From assembly GCF_038003525.1 (NCBI RefSeq), contig NZ_JBBOPI010000001.1, forward strand, positions 1,107,001-1,171,000: a stretch of 64,000 nucleotides of DNA, in the 5' to 3' direction. Shown piece by piece: positions 17,211-26,326 of this stretch. The stretch's first letter is position 1, and each line of letters starts with the position of its first letter. This DNA comes from Solibacillus sp. FSL H8-0538. GTDB lineage: Bacteria > Bacillota > Bacilli > Bacillales_A > Planococcaceae. The notes beneath the pieces were generated by a model. It was not told where the DNA came from. It saw nothing but the letters and a program-made list of their open reading frames with translations, and made no database searches. Position numbers and translations under genes: made by a program.

Positions 17211-18516
17211 TCAAATCATAAATAGACAAGAAAAAATTTCGATCGTTGGGTTGGGGTATGTTGGAATGCCGTTAGCTGTTGCTTTCGCAAAGAAAGTAGA
17301 TGTCATCGGTTTTGATTTGAATATTCAGAAAATTGAGGAATATAAAAATGGTATAGACGCTACAAATGAGGTTGGTGATACAGCTATTAAACAATCGACA
17401 GTAGATTTTACTTATGATGAAAAAAAACTTCAAGAGGCAAAGTTTCACATTGTTGCTGTCCCTACACCTGTAAATGCGGACAAGACACCGGATTTAAGTC
17501 CAGTTGAGGGTGCTAGTAAAATTATTGGAAAAAATCTTAGTAAAGGATCGATTGTAGTATATGAATCTACGGTGTATCCGGGTGTTACAGAGGATGTATG
17601 TATCCCAATTCTTGAAAAAGAATCTGGTCTAAAATGTGGAGTGGATTTTAAGGTCGGGTACTCTCCAGAACGCATTAATCCTGGTGATAAAGTATATCGA
17701 TTACAGAACATTAAAAAGATTGTTTCTGGCATGGACAAAGAGTCATTAGAAGAAATTGCGAAAGTTTATGAGCTTGTCGTTGAGGTTGGGGTTCATCGAA
17801 CAAAATCAATCAAAGTAGCGGAAGCAGCTAAAGTAGTTGAAAATAGTCAACGTGATATTAATATTGCCTTCATGAATGAACTTGCGATGGTTTTTGATCG
17901 CATGGGTGTTGATACCTATGAGGTAATCGAGGCGATGAATACGAAGTGGAATGCACTGAAGTTTTATCCAGGGTTAGTAGGTGGTCACTGTATAGGGGTA
18001 GATCCTTACTACTTTATTTATGAAGCGGAAAAACTAGGATATCATTCGCAGATTATCTTATCTGGTAGAAAGATAAATGATGGCATGGGAGAATATATTG
18101 CTAATGCTATTATAAAAAAATTAATTCTTGCGAACAAAAAAGTGAAAAAGTCAAAAGTAGTTATTTTAGGTATTACCTTTAAGGAAAATTGTTCTGATAC
18201 AAGGAATTCTAAAGTAGAAGATATTTTGAAACACCTAAATGAATATGGTATAAAGCCGGTAATAGTAGATCCACAAGCATCTCCTATCGATGCAAAACGT
18301 CATTATGGAGTTGATTTAGTACCTCTGGATTCAATAAATGATGCAGATTGTCTTGTTTTTTCAGTAGCTCATGATGAATTTAAAAAATTGAACGTTGATG
18401 ATATGGACAGACTATTTAGAGCGTTACCAAACGAGGAAAAAATTATAATAGACGTCAAGAGTATTTTAGATAAGAATGAGCTCGAAAATCAAGGTTATAG
18501 TTATTGGAGATTATAA
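17197..18516 (+). CDS. UDP-N-acetylhexosamine 6-dehydrogenase (TviB/WbpO type)
   Basis: This enzyme oxidises C6 of a UDP-HexNAc twice with NAD, giving a UDP-HexNAc uronic acid. From the ATG at 17197 (AAGGAG 7 bases upstream) it has 439 residues. The NAD motif KISIVGLGYVGMPLAVAFAK is N-terminal. VAVPTPVNADKTPDLSPV and YESTVYPGVTED follow, and the catalytic Cys is in GGHCIGVDPYY. The overall pattern looks like TviB/WbpO-type (UDP-GlcNAc/GalNAc) rather than UDP-glucose dehydrogenases, but exact substrate is uncertain. It supplies the only obvious uronic acid donor in the window. Confidence 0.87.
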   Translation: MTLYDQIINRQEKISIVGLGYVGMPLAVAFAKKVDVIGFDLNIQKIEEYKNGIDATNEVGDTAIKQSTVDFTYDEKKLQEAKFHIVAVPTPVNADKTPDLSPVEGASKIIGKNLSKGSIVVYESTVYPGVTEDVCIPILEKESGLKCGVDFKVGYSPERINPGDKVYRLQNIKKIVSGMDKESLEEIAKVYELVVEVGVHRTKSIKVAEAAKVVENSQRDINIAFMNELAMVFDRMGVDTYEVIEAMNTKWNALKFYPGLVGGHCIGVDPYYFIYEAEKLGYHSQIILSGRKINDGMGEYIANAIIKKLILANKKVKKSKVVILGITFKENCSDTRNSKVEDILKHLNEYGIKPVIVDPQASPIDAKRHYGVDLVPLDSINDADCLVFSVAHDEFKKLNVDDMDRLFRALPNEEKIIIDVKSILDKNELENQGYSYWRL

Positions 18517-18519
18517 AGA

Positions 18520-19557
18520 ATGTATAAATTTGGAATTTGCGGACACTTTGGGGGAGGACAAGAATTTTTAGACGGTCAGACAGTAAAGACAAAAATTTTA
18601 ACGGAAGAATTAAAACAGGAATTTGGATCGACAGAAGTAAAAGTTGTCGATACACACGGTTGGAAAAAAAACCCTATAAATTTATTTAAAGAATGCCTTT
18701 TTTTAATTAAAAACTGCGAAAATATAATTGTTTTACCTGCTCACAATGGTGTAAAAGTCTTTGTACCATTCTTTGTACTATTGAATAAAATTTTTAGCCG
18801 TAAACTTTATTATATGGTCATAGGTGGCTGGTTACCAAGCATAGTAGATAATAATATCAAACTTAGGGGGCATGTAGGAAAGTTTACTGTAGTTTATGTA
18901 GAAACGCATTCTATGTTAGAAAGATTAGTTGAACAAGGATTAAACAATATAAAAATTCTTCCTAATTTTAAAAGGTTGGAAATTGTTAATGAAAACGAGC
19001 TCGTTTATTCAATAGGTGAACCTTATAAACTCTGTACTTTTTCGCGAGTTATGGAGGAAAAAGGAATAGAAGATGCAATAAAAACCGTAATAAAAATTAA
19101 TGAATCATTAGGAAAAAGTGCATATTCTTTAGATATTTATGGGCCTATAGATCCTGGCTATGTAGAGAGATTTGAAAGGCTAAGTGAAAAATTTCCGGAG
19201 TATATTGTATATAAAGGTGTTGTTGACTATAACAAGACTTCCAAAGTATTAAAAGATTACTTTGCGTTATTATTTCCAACACACTTTAAAACAGAAGGCG
19301 TGCCTGGTACGATAATTGATGCTTATTCGGCTGGGGTACCAGTAATAGCTTCTCAATGGGATTCTGTTAATGAAATAATCTCTCATGAACTAACAGGTAT
19401 TATTTATGATTATAGGAAAAATTCGGAACTAGAATATTTATTGCTCCAAATATTTGAAAATCCAAATAAAATTAACAACATGAAAATAAACTGTTTGAAA
19501 AAAGCAAAACAGTATTCTACAGAAACAGTTATTAAGGAGTTTTTAAAATATTTATAA
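18520..19557 (+). CDS. Glycosyltransferase family 4
   Basis: The 345-residue protein has a GT-B layout. The N-terminal acceptor domain carries a Gly-rich loop (GICGHFGGGQEFLDGQTVKT). The C-terminal donor domain has YKLCTFSRVMEEKGIEDAIK and the family-4 Glu motif region FKTEGVPGTIIDAYSAGVPV. It starts 3 bp after the dehydrogenase stop and runs in the same operon. The fold call is firm; the sugar added is unknown. Confidence 0.85.
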   Translation: MYKFGICGHFGGGQEFLDGQTVKTKILTEELKQEFGSTEVKVVDTHGWKKNPINLFKECLFLIKNCENIIVLPAHNGVKVFVPFFVLLNKIFSRKLYYMVIGGWLPSIVDNNIKLRGHVGKFTVVYVETHSMLERLVEQGLNNIKILPNFKRLEIVNENELVYSIGEPYKLCTFSRVMEEKGIEDAIKTVIKINESLGKSAYSLDIYGPIDPGYVERFERLSEKFPEYIVYKGVVDYNKTSKVLKDYFALLFPTHFKTEGVPGTIIDAYSAGVPVIASQWDSVNEIISHELTGIIYDYRKNSELEYLLLQIFENPNKINNMKINCLKKAKQYSTETVIKEFLKYL

Positions 19558-19576
19558 ATGAGAGGGTTAATTGTAT

Positions 19577-20497
19577 ATGGGTTTAAGCATATATAACATA
19601 AAGAGATGGACTAGAATGTTAACAGGTAGAAGCATTGAACATGTACATCAGGGTATTGGAAAAATATATTCCCTTTCAGAAGTCAAAGGATATTATAACG
19701 ATTTAACAGAAAAAGTTACGAAGGATCAATATTATAGCGACGTAAAACTTCCGATCTTAATAACAGAAAGTGGTTCAGAAGTGTTATTTCCGATCGCTAT
19801 TTTCCAATTTGGTTTAGGTGCATATGATTTATATTTATTAGAAAACGAAACTCTTTTCTTAGAAAAATTTAAAATTTGTGTTGATTGGGCAGTCGATAAT
19901 CAAAATCCAGATGGGTCATGGAACAATTTCTATTTCAATCAACCCGAAGCACCTTATTCATCAATGGCACAGGGTGAAGGGGTGTCACTCTTAGTAAGAG
20001 CTTATAAGGAATTTAACAATGAAAAGTATCTTTTGGCAGCGAAAAGAGCAATAAGTTTTTTAATTAAGCCTCTAGAAGAGGGTGGAACGACCAAATATAC
20101 TAATAACGAAATTTTTTTACAAGAGTTTACAAACAAACCGACAGTACTAAATGGATGGATATTTTCGCTCTTCGGGTTATACGATTATATTAAAATCGTT
20201 AATGATGATAAAAATATTATTGACATATATAATCGTTCAATTCAAACATTGGCAAACCACATGAATGATTTTGATAATGGCTATTGGAGTAAATATAACA
20301 TTGAACATATAATTACAAGTCCATTTTATCATAGACTTCATATAGCCCAATTAAATGTGATGTATGAAATTACAGGAGAAGATATCTTTAGTGAATATCT
20401 TGAAAAATGGACAATCTATAATAATACACCGCTTAATCGATTTAGAGCGTTCACTGTAAAAGCTATGCAAAAACTACTTGAAAATGAGAAGGAATAA
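19577..20497 (+). CDS. D-glucuronyl C5-epimerase family protein
   Basis: The 306-residue protein matches the C-terminal (alpha/alpha)-barrel domain of heparosan D-glucuronyl C5-epimerases. That domain turns D-glucuronate units in a finished polymer into L-iduronate. Diagnostic stretches are LNGWIFSLFGLYDY and SPFYHRLHIAQLNVMYEITG, with NPDGSWNNFYFN nearer the N-terminus. No signal peptide is visible, so it would act inside the cell or on lipid-linked precursor. I use the ATG at 19577; a TTG 6 bases earlier is nearer the GAGGG site but too close. The nearby UDP-HexNAc dehydrogenase suggests its target could be a HexNAc uronic acid. Confidence 0.8.
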   Translation: MGLSIYNIKRWTRMLTGRSIEHVHQGIGKIYSLSEVKGYYNDLTEKVTKDQYYSDVKLPILITESGSEVLFPIAIFQFGLGAYDLYLLENETLFLEKFKICVDWAVDNQNPDGSWNNFYFNQPEAPYSSMAQGEGVSLLVRAYKEFNNEKYLLAAKRAISFLIKPLEEGGTTKYTNNEIFLQEFTNKPTVLNGWIFSLFGLYDYIKIVNDDKNIIDIYNRSIQTLANHMNDFDNGYWSKYNIEHIITSPFYHRLHIAQLNVMYEITGEDIFSEYLEKWTIYNNTPLNRFRAFTVKAMQKLLENEKE

Positions 20498-20500
20498 AAT

Positions 20501-21607
20501 ATGGATAAGAAAACAAAGGTAATGCAAATAATTCCGGAGTTTGGGCTTGCTGGTGCAGAAATCATGGTTGAAAGCCTGTCAGTTGCATTGTATGAAGATG
20601 GATTTGATATAAGTATTGTTAGCCTTTATGATTTTCATTCTGCCATTACGGAAAGATTAGAAAACCATAAAATACCGCTTTTTTATTTGGATAAGAAAAA
20701 GGGCTTTGATATAAGGGTTTTTTTTCGGTTATATAAATTATTTAAGAAAGAAAAGCCAGATGTGATCCATACACACCGTTATATAATGCCCTATGTGATA
20801 CCGGCAGCAATCTTGGCGAAGGTACCAACTAGAATTCACACGATACACAATATTGCAGAAAAAGAAGTTGGGAAAATGTCCAGAAAGATAAACTACTTTT
20901 TTTATAAATATTGTAGGGTGATACCTGTAGCGATTAGTCCCATCATAAAAAAAACAGTAATCTTAGAATATAGATTCCCAGAAAATCAAGTAGAACTAGT
21001 TTATAACGGTATAGATTTAACAAGGTGTATTCAGAAGAAAGAATACCAGGCTAAAAAAGGTGTAATTAACATCCTTCATATAGGACGATTCTCCGAGCAG
21101 AAGAACCATGTTGGTTTAATTAAAGCATTTAAAATTATTCATACGAATATTCCAAATGCCGTATTAACATTAATAGGTTCAGGAGAGTTGGAAAAGACAA
21201 TAAGGGATCTAGTAATAGAACTTGAATTAGAAAATTGTGTAGAATTTTTAGGAGTACAATCAAATGTTTATCCGTATTTAAATGAGGCGGATATATTTGT
21301 GCTACCGTCAAAATGGGAAGGCATGCCCATTACACTAATTGAGGCTATGGCTACAGGATTATCAATAGTAGCTACGAGAGTCGGGGGGGTTCCTGATATG
21401 ATTGAGGAAAATGCAACAGGATTATTAGTTGATGTGGAGCATGAGCAAATTGCAGCTGCATTACTTAAATTGATTAGAAACAGTAGTTTGAGAGAAAAGT
21501 TGGGAACTGCAGCAAAAGTTGAATCAAAACGATTTTCATCAAAAGAAATGGCGAAAAAATATGAACTAATATATAAAAACGGTGAGAGTTATTGGAGTGG
21601 GAAGTAA
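20501..21607 (+). CDS. Glycosyltransferase family 4
   Basis: A clear GT4 enzyme of 368 residues. The N-terminal domain begins VMQIIPEFGLAGAEIMVESL with the Gly-Ala-Glu acceptor loop. The donor domain has NILHIGRFSEQKNHVGLIKA, LTLIGSGELE and the retaining-enzyme motif PSKWEGMPITLIEAMATGLS (Glu-x7-Glu). It follows the epimerase gene after 3 bp and precedes the polymerase gene. It likely adds one sugar of the repeat unit; the specific sugar cannot be told. Confidence 0.92.
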   Translation: MDKKTKVMQIIPEFGLAGAEIMVESLSVALYEDGFDISIVSLYDFHSAITERLENHKIPLFYLDKKKGFDIRVFFRLYKLFKKEKPDVIHTHRYIMPYVIPAAILAKVPTRIHTIHNIAEKEVGKMSRKINYFFYKYCRVIPVAISPIIKKTVILEYRFPENQVELVYNGIDLTRCIQKKEYQAKKGVINILHIGRFSEQKNHVGLIKAFKIIHTNIPNAVLTLIGSGELEKTIRDLVIELELENCVEFLGVQSNVYPYLNEADIFVLPSKWEGMPITLIEAMATGLSIVATRVGGVPDMIEENATGLLVDVEHEQIAAALLKLIRNSSLREKLGTAAKVESKRFSSKEMAKKYELIYKNGESYWSGK

Positions 21608-21637
21608 TAACTTAGAAGAATTTTAAGGGGAGCAACT

Positions 21638-22825
21638 ATGCAAAATATATATCAAAGCGAACGTTTGAATGATAATTATATTGTAATAAGCATCAGAACT
21701 TGGTTGTTAGCTGTATATCTTTTTTTTGCTCCATTTGATTTTTTACAAGTAATCCCTGGTGTTTCGCTATCAAGAGTTCTTATTTGTCTGCCCTTAGTTG
21801 GGTGCTTTTTGTATATGAAATATATGAAGATTCGACTAGATCGTTTTTTATTTGTAATAATTTTATATGTGGGTATGTTGATTATATCAATGTTTTATAC
21901 GTATGACTTAGAAAGTACATCTCAAAGAATAATTACAGTTGGATTAAATATGGCGGTCATACTAACTTTATCAATGTTTCATTACAATAAAAGCGAAATT
22001 ACCATTATAAAAAAGGCCATGGTCTTAAGTGGGTGGCTTACATTATTTTTAATGCTCTTTTACTCTAATACTAGCTTAATGGGAGGCAGAATTACTGTTT
22101 CTGTAAATGGAGTTTACCAGGATCCTAATTATTTATGTGGTTTTTTTATCTTTCCAATTATCCATTATTTTGGGGAATTTATAAAAAAAAAATATATATT
22201 TTCATTTATAAAAATGAGCGTATTTATAATTTTAGTACTATTAACAGGTTCCCGAGGAGGGCTACTGGCAATCCTTGGTTCTTTAATTTTTTATTGTTTA
22301 ATTTGGATGATAACAAAAAAATTTACACTCTCTTCTATCGTATTAATTATTAGTGTAACATCTATATTCATTATTTTCTTTAATACAGTCTTAGGTTTTT
22401 TGCCACAAACAATTACACAAAGATTTGATGCATCCTTCACAGTACAAGATGGTGCTGCAGGTAGAGGGGCTATTTGGGAGAGTATCATATATAAGTTTAA
22501 TGATTCACCTAATTTCAATATGTTATTTGGTTGGGGAGCAGGTACAATTCGAAATTTCACTTATAATGGAAGTGTTGGTCATAATATATGGATCGAGTCA
22601 TTAGTCGAAGTCGGGGTAATTGGCGTGCTCGTTCTTTTCATTTTTTATTTTACTTTTTTCAAAAAGGCCTTAAAAATGGATGAGTACGTTGTTAGCGCCA
22701 GTTTTATAGGATATATGATTATGGCCATGTCTATGTCCCTATATTCATATAAACCTATCTGGAACATTATTCTGCTCATCATGATTTTGAAAAATAGCAC
22801 CGTAAAGAGGGAAATCGTGAAATAA
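21638..22825 (+). CDS. O-antigen/capsule polymerase (Wzy-like)
   Basis: The 395-residue protein is hydrophobic throughout, with about ten to twelve membrane helices and one larger outside loop, as in Wzy polymerases that join repeat units on the outer membrane face. Typical marks are LTGSRGGLLAILGSL, GRGAIWESIIYKF and the region WGAGTIRNFTYNGSVGHNIW with the conserved His-Asn. AAGGGGAG precedes the ATG. This is the only intact polymerase candidate in the island; a second polymerase-like gene lies in ruins at 24.6-25.0 kb. Confidence 0.87.
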   Translation: MQNIYQSERLNDNYIVISIRTWLLAVYLFFAPFDFLQVIPGVSLSRVLICLPLVGCFLYMKYMKIRLDRFLFVIILYVGMLIISMFYTYDLESTSQRIITVGLNMAVILTLSMFHYNKSEITIIKKAMVLSGWLTLFLMLFYSNTSLMGGRITVSVNGVYQDPNYLCGFFIFPIIHYFGEFIKKKYIFSFIKMSVFIILVLLTGSRGGLLAILGSLIFYCLIWMITKKFTLSSIVLIISVTSIFIIFFNTVLGFLPQTITQRFDASFTVQDGAAGRGAIWESIIYKFNDSPNFNMLFGWGAGTIRNFTYNGSVGHNIWIESLVEVGVIGVLVLFIFYFTFFKKALKMDEYVVSASFIGYMIMAMSMSLYSYKPIWNIILLIMILKNSTVKREIVK

Positions 22826-23475
22826 AGCACATAAATTAAAAGCTAAAGTATGCATTTCAGTTTTAACGTTGCAATGTATTACCAGCATTTTATGGATTAT
22901 TTAACTTTGTAAAATTATTTGCAATGCATATTCACGTGACTCGAATCTTTACTTTTGTCTGACAACTTAAGTATAAGATAATTGGAGGTTACGTGCTTTT
23001 TTTGCCCTCAAATTGTATATGGCGGTGATTTTTCCTAGTACTATAATAAGCCATTTACTTCATTTTAGTAGCTCCCAAACATAAACTTGCAAATTTCACT
23101 TGTAATTGTAGCCTCTATATATCCCACAGATTGAACTGGTTTCTTCGTACTTTTAATTAGTTGTTTGTTCAGCTCATGCAGCCCTAACCTATTTGGAAAT
23201 AATATTTATGAAAATGATTCAAATAGTAATTATTGATGTATGAAGTACATATTTTAGTGAATGAGGATATTTTTACTTAAAATGATTGTTTAACTGACGA
23301 CTAAATAGGCAATGATAATATAGTTTTAAACGTTGGTTGCTAAATGGGTTAAAACAAACCACATTATACAATCCTATTCTTTCAATACTATGTGACAAAG
23401 GAGATGGAAAGAATAACCCCAATATTGAAAAGGCCAGGGTAAAACCAGTTATCAATTAGTAAGGGAAGTGTATAA
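22826..23475. other. 650-bp gap between polymerase and FemAB-like genes
   Basis: No intact gene is visible. Near the 3' end (about 23321-23459) one plus-strand frame reads FKRWLLNGLKQTTLYNPIL followed by SILCDKG and some 20 more residues to a stop, with no start codon. It looks like the tail of a decayed protein gene that I cannot name. The rest is AT-rich with scattered stops. Such debris fits gene replacement inside a variable polysaccharide locus. Confidence 0.4.
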
Positions 23476-24588
23476 ATGTTATCGGAGAAGCAAATTAATA
23501 GAATAAAAAAAATAAAATCTTGTCTTCATCTTATCAATTTTGGTGAACTAGAAAAATGGGATCAAATCGTAAAGAGCTTTCATAATTTTGATGTATACTA
23601 TCTTGCCGATTATGTTAAAGCCTTTAAAATCCACAAAGACGGTGAACCACTACTATTCTATTATGAAGATAAAAATATTAAGGCTATGAATGTTGTTATG
23701 AAAAGGGATATAGCAAATGACAAGCGGTTTATAGGGAAAATAGCCCCGAATGTATTTTATGATATTATGACGCCATATGGTTATGGCGGATTTCTAATAG
23801 AAGGACATATTACGGAGGAAAGCTTAAAGGAGCTGGATAATGAATATAGTTCCCTGTGTCTAAAGGAAGGGATCATTAGTGAATTTGTCCGTTTTCACCC
23901 CGTTCTTAAAAATAGTGAAGATGTAAAAGGCATTTATGATATCTCAATACTTGGAAAAACCATTACAATGCAATTGAGTTCACGAGATCTAATTTTGAGT
24001 AATCTTACTAGTGAAAAAAGGAAACGGATTAGAAAAGCTAAGAATTCAGGGATTGAAATTTATTGGGGCAGAAATACAGAATTAATAGGGGAATTTATCC
24101 GTATATATAATTCTACTATGGACTATACTAAAGCAAAAGATTATTACTATTTTACAAAAGATTTTTTTAATAGTATCCTTCATGATTTAAAATACCATTC
24201 ATCTATATTTTACGCTATGGATGATAAAGAGAGAATAGTTGCAATGGCGATTTTCTTATATGCTAATGGACAAATTAACTGTTTCTTGTCAGCTTCAGAT
24301 AAAGAGCTTGATGAACTTGCATTAACAAATTTAATTATGTATGAAGTAGCTTGCTGGGGTAGTGAAAATGGGTACAAAACCCTCCATATGGGTGGAGGGG
24401 TAGGGGGGAAAGAGGATGGTGTATACAGTTTTAAAAAGGCATTCAACAAAAATTCGGAAACAAATTTTCTCATTGGAAAAAAGATATTTAATGAAGAAAA
24501 ATATAGAGAATTAGTAGAAATCAGAGGAGTAGAAGATGATTTTGATGAAGAAACACCATTTTTTCCAATATATAGAAGTTATACTTAA
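23476..24588 (+). CDS. FemAB/GNAT-fold transferase in polysaccharide cluster
   Basis: The 370-residue protein resembles FemAB-like GNAT-fold acyl or aminoacyl transferases. Diagnostic parts are TSEKRKRIRKAKNSGIEIYW, a central GNAT-like stretch YAMDDKERIVAMAIFLYANG and the C-terminal HMGGGVGGKEDGVYSFKKAF. Family members add amino acids to cell-wall precursors or acyl groups to sugars. In this setting a role in decorating an amino sugar is plausible. It is flanked by two debris-filled gaps (22.8-23.5 and 24.6-25.35 kb), as if separately acquired. Confidence 0.75.
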   Translation: MLSEKQINRIKKIKSCLHLINFGELEKWDQIVKSFHNFDVYYLADYVKAFKIHKDGEPLLFYYEDKNIKAMNVVMKRDIANDKRFIGKIAPNVFYDIMTPYGYGGFLIEGHITEESLKELDNEYSSLCLKEGIISEFVRFHPVLKNSEDVKGIYDISILGKTITMQLSSRDLILSNLTSEKRKRIRKAKNSGIEIYWGRNTELIGEFIRIYNSTMDYTKAKDYYYFTKDFFNSILHDLKYHSSIFYAMDDKERIVAMAIFLYANGQINCFLSASDKELDELALTNLIMYEVACWGSENGYKTLHMGGGVGGKEDGVYSFKKAFNKNSETNFLIGKKIFNEEKYRELVEIRGVEDDFDEETPFFPIYRSYT

Positions 24589-24599
24589 TAGGTTATTAA

Positions 24600-24984
24600 T
24601 TTCCCTTTTGTATTAGGGCTTACTATTTTTTGGAATCTAAGCTGCTTAGCTACTGCAAATATTCCCGTATTAAGTGTTATGGCAAAAAGGATTAGTAGTC
24701 AATTATCTCTATTTCCAAGCAAAGAATTGGATTCGTTAACTACTAACAGATCAAGTATTTGGAGAAATCATTTAGTATTCTTTCAAGATCAACCTCTTAC
24801 AAGAATATTATTTGGAGGGAATTAATTACTTTACTGACTTTGATTTTAACTCGAAATTTGAAAACGTTTTCACCAGGCATATATTGATATGCTATTAACA
24901 TTTGGGTTAATAGGAACATTAGTAATGATATTATTTATTTTTATTGTTACATTAACTTATTCAAAAAAATATTATAAAACTAAT
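24600..24984 (+). pseudogene. Decayed O-antigen polymerase (wzy-like) remnant
   Basis: Pieces of a Wzy-type C-terminal half can be read in shifting plus-strand frames. The first runs from MAKRISSQLSLF to NRSSIWRNHLVFFQ and QPLTRILFGGN, then a stop. After a shift comes YFTDFDFNSKFENVFTRH, then after another shift DMLLTFGLIGTLVMILF. The order matches polymerases (Arg-rich loop, His, then a membrane helix). At least two frameshifts and a missing N-terminal half make it non-functional. The 122-bp mobile element is inserted at its 3' end, splitting off whatever followed. Confidence 0.6.
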
Positions 24985-25106
24985 GAGTCTTTACCAGAAC
25001 ATGTGCTTTACTTTAAAAGAAAGTGTACTACTTTATAAGCACATGGAACGGAAAGCGTCCGCCTGGAGTGGAATGTGCTGTCAAGTACTGATTTTGGTGT
25101 AGAGCC
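24985..25106 (+). mobile_element. 122-bp MITE-like element, copy 1 (TSD AAACTAAT)
   Basis: This copy is flanked by a perfect 8-bp direct repeat, AAACTAAT (24977-24984 and 25107-25114). Its ends are imperfect inverted repeats: GAGTCTTTACCAGAACA at the left and the complement of GATTTTGGTGTAGAGCC at the right. It differs from copy 3 at 5 positions by eye. It has no coding capacity. An inner GCACAT...ATGTGC pair could form a hairpin. It interrupts the polymerase remnant. Confidence 0.88.
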
Positions 25107-25351
25107 AAACTAATAATCAAGAATATTTGCTTTTAGTAATGACTGGACGACAATACCTTGAACATTTCAGCTGCTATGTAAGCTGTATCGATCTGCTGCT
25201 ATTTAAAAATAATAATTTTCTTGTGTGTAAATGAAAAACGAAAAGCCTTTGGTACTTCTATTCACAAAAAAATTTAAGACTTACTCATAATCCTTATCGG
25301 TAAATAATATAGTGGATGGACCTTGAGTAGTTCTTAAAGGGAGTGTAAGGA
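25107..25351. other. Gap before the family 2 glycosyltransferase gene
   Basis: After the mobile element's target repeat there is no recognisable gene. The sequence is AT-rich with stops in all frames. AAAGGGAG followed by AAGGA lies just upstream of the next ATG and is its ribosome site. Confidence 0.4.
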
Positions 25352-26326
25352 ATGGAAAATATTCTAGTCAGTATCCACTGTACTACTTATAACCATGAAA
25401 AATATATAGAAGATGCAATTGAAAGTTTTTTAATGCAACAAACAAACTTTAAGTATGAAATCATAATTCATGATGATGCCTCTACAGATAGTACTGCAGA
25501 CATTATTAGAGCATATCAAAGGAAATACCCGGATATTATAAAACCAATATTGCAAAAGGAAAACCAACGATCTAAGGGGGTATCGGTAACTAAATTAAAT
25601 ATGAAGAGAGCAAAAGGGAAGTATATTGCCTTTTGTGAAGGCGATGATTATTGGACACATCCACAGAAATTACAAAAACAGGTAGATTATATGGAAAATA
25701 ATCCGGATTGTAGTTTATGTGTTCATGCAGGGTATATCGTATTTTCATTAGACAAAAAGCTAGTATCGTATAATCGCCCTAATAAAGGAAATAATGTTTT
25801 TACTGTTGAGGAAGTGATTGAAGGTGGTGGTGGTCTTTTCCTCACTAATACCATTCTGTTTTCAACGAAATTTAGTCAAAATAGACCTGCCTTTTTTGAT
25901 GTTTCTCCAGTTGGTGATTATCCATTAGTAATTAATTTATCTTTGCTGGGTACTGTACATTATATAGATGAATATATGTCAGCTTATCGAGTAGGAGTGG
26001 GTGGTTCATGGACTGCTAACTACTTGTCTACTATTGAAAAGAAAAAAACACATTTTGAAGAGATAGCAATTATGCTTGATGAAATAAATAAATACACTAA
26101 CTACCAGTATGAAGATACTATTACAAGAACTAAGAGTCGCAATCAATTTAACCTATTGTTAGAACAAAGGCTGTTTAAAGAGGCAAAAACAGGAGAATTC
26201 AGAGAGTTGTATACTAAATTAGGAGTCAAAAGAAAGATAATTATATTTATAAATCAATATTATCCAAGAGTAGCTGATTACTTAAAATTGATAAAAAGGA
26301 AATGGTTTATATGGGCCATGAAGTAA
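25352..26326 (+). CDS. Glycosyltransferase family 2
   Basis: The 324-residue protein has the GT-A fold of family 2 inverting enzymes. ILVSIHCTTYNHEKYIEDAI opens the nucleotide-binding domain. IIIHDDASTDST holds the first Asp pair and FCEGDDYW the Asp-x-Asp-like metal site. A basic hydrophobic C-terminus may sit at the membrane. It overlaps the flippase start by 16 nt, so the two are probably cotranslated. The sugar added is unknown. Confidence 0.9.
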   Translation: MENILVSIHCTTYNHEKYIEDAIESFLMQQTNFKYEIIIHDDASTDSTADIIRAYQRKYPDIIKPILQKENQRSKGVSVTKLNMKRAKGKYIAFCEGDDYWTHPQKLQKQVDYMENNPDCSLCVHAGYIVFSLDKKLVSYNRPNKGNNVFTVEEVIEGGGGLFLTNTILFSTKFSQNRPAFFDVSPVGDYPLVINLSLLGTVHYIDEYMSAYRVGVGGSWTANYLSTIEKKKTHFEEIAIMLDEINKYTNYQYEDTITRTKSRNQFNLLLEQRLFKEAKTGEFRELYTKLGVKRKIIIFINQYYPRVADYLKLIKRKWFIWAMK

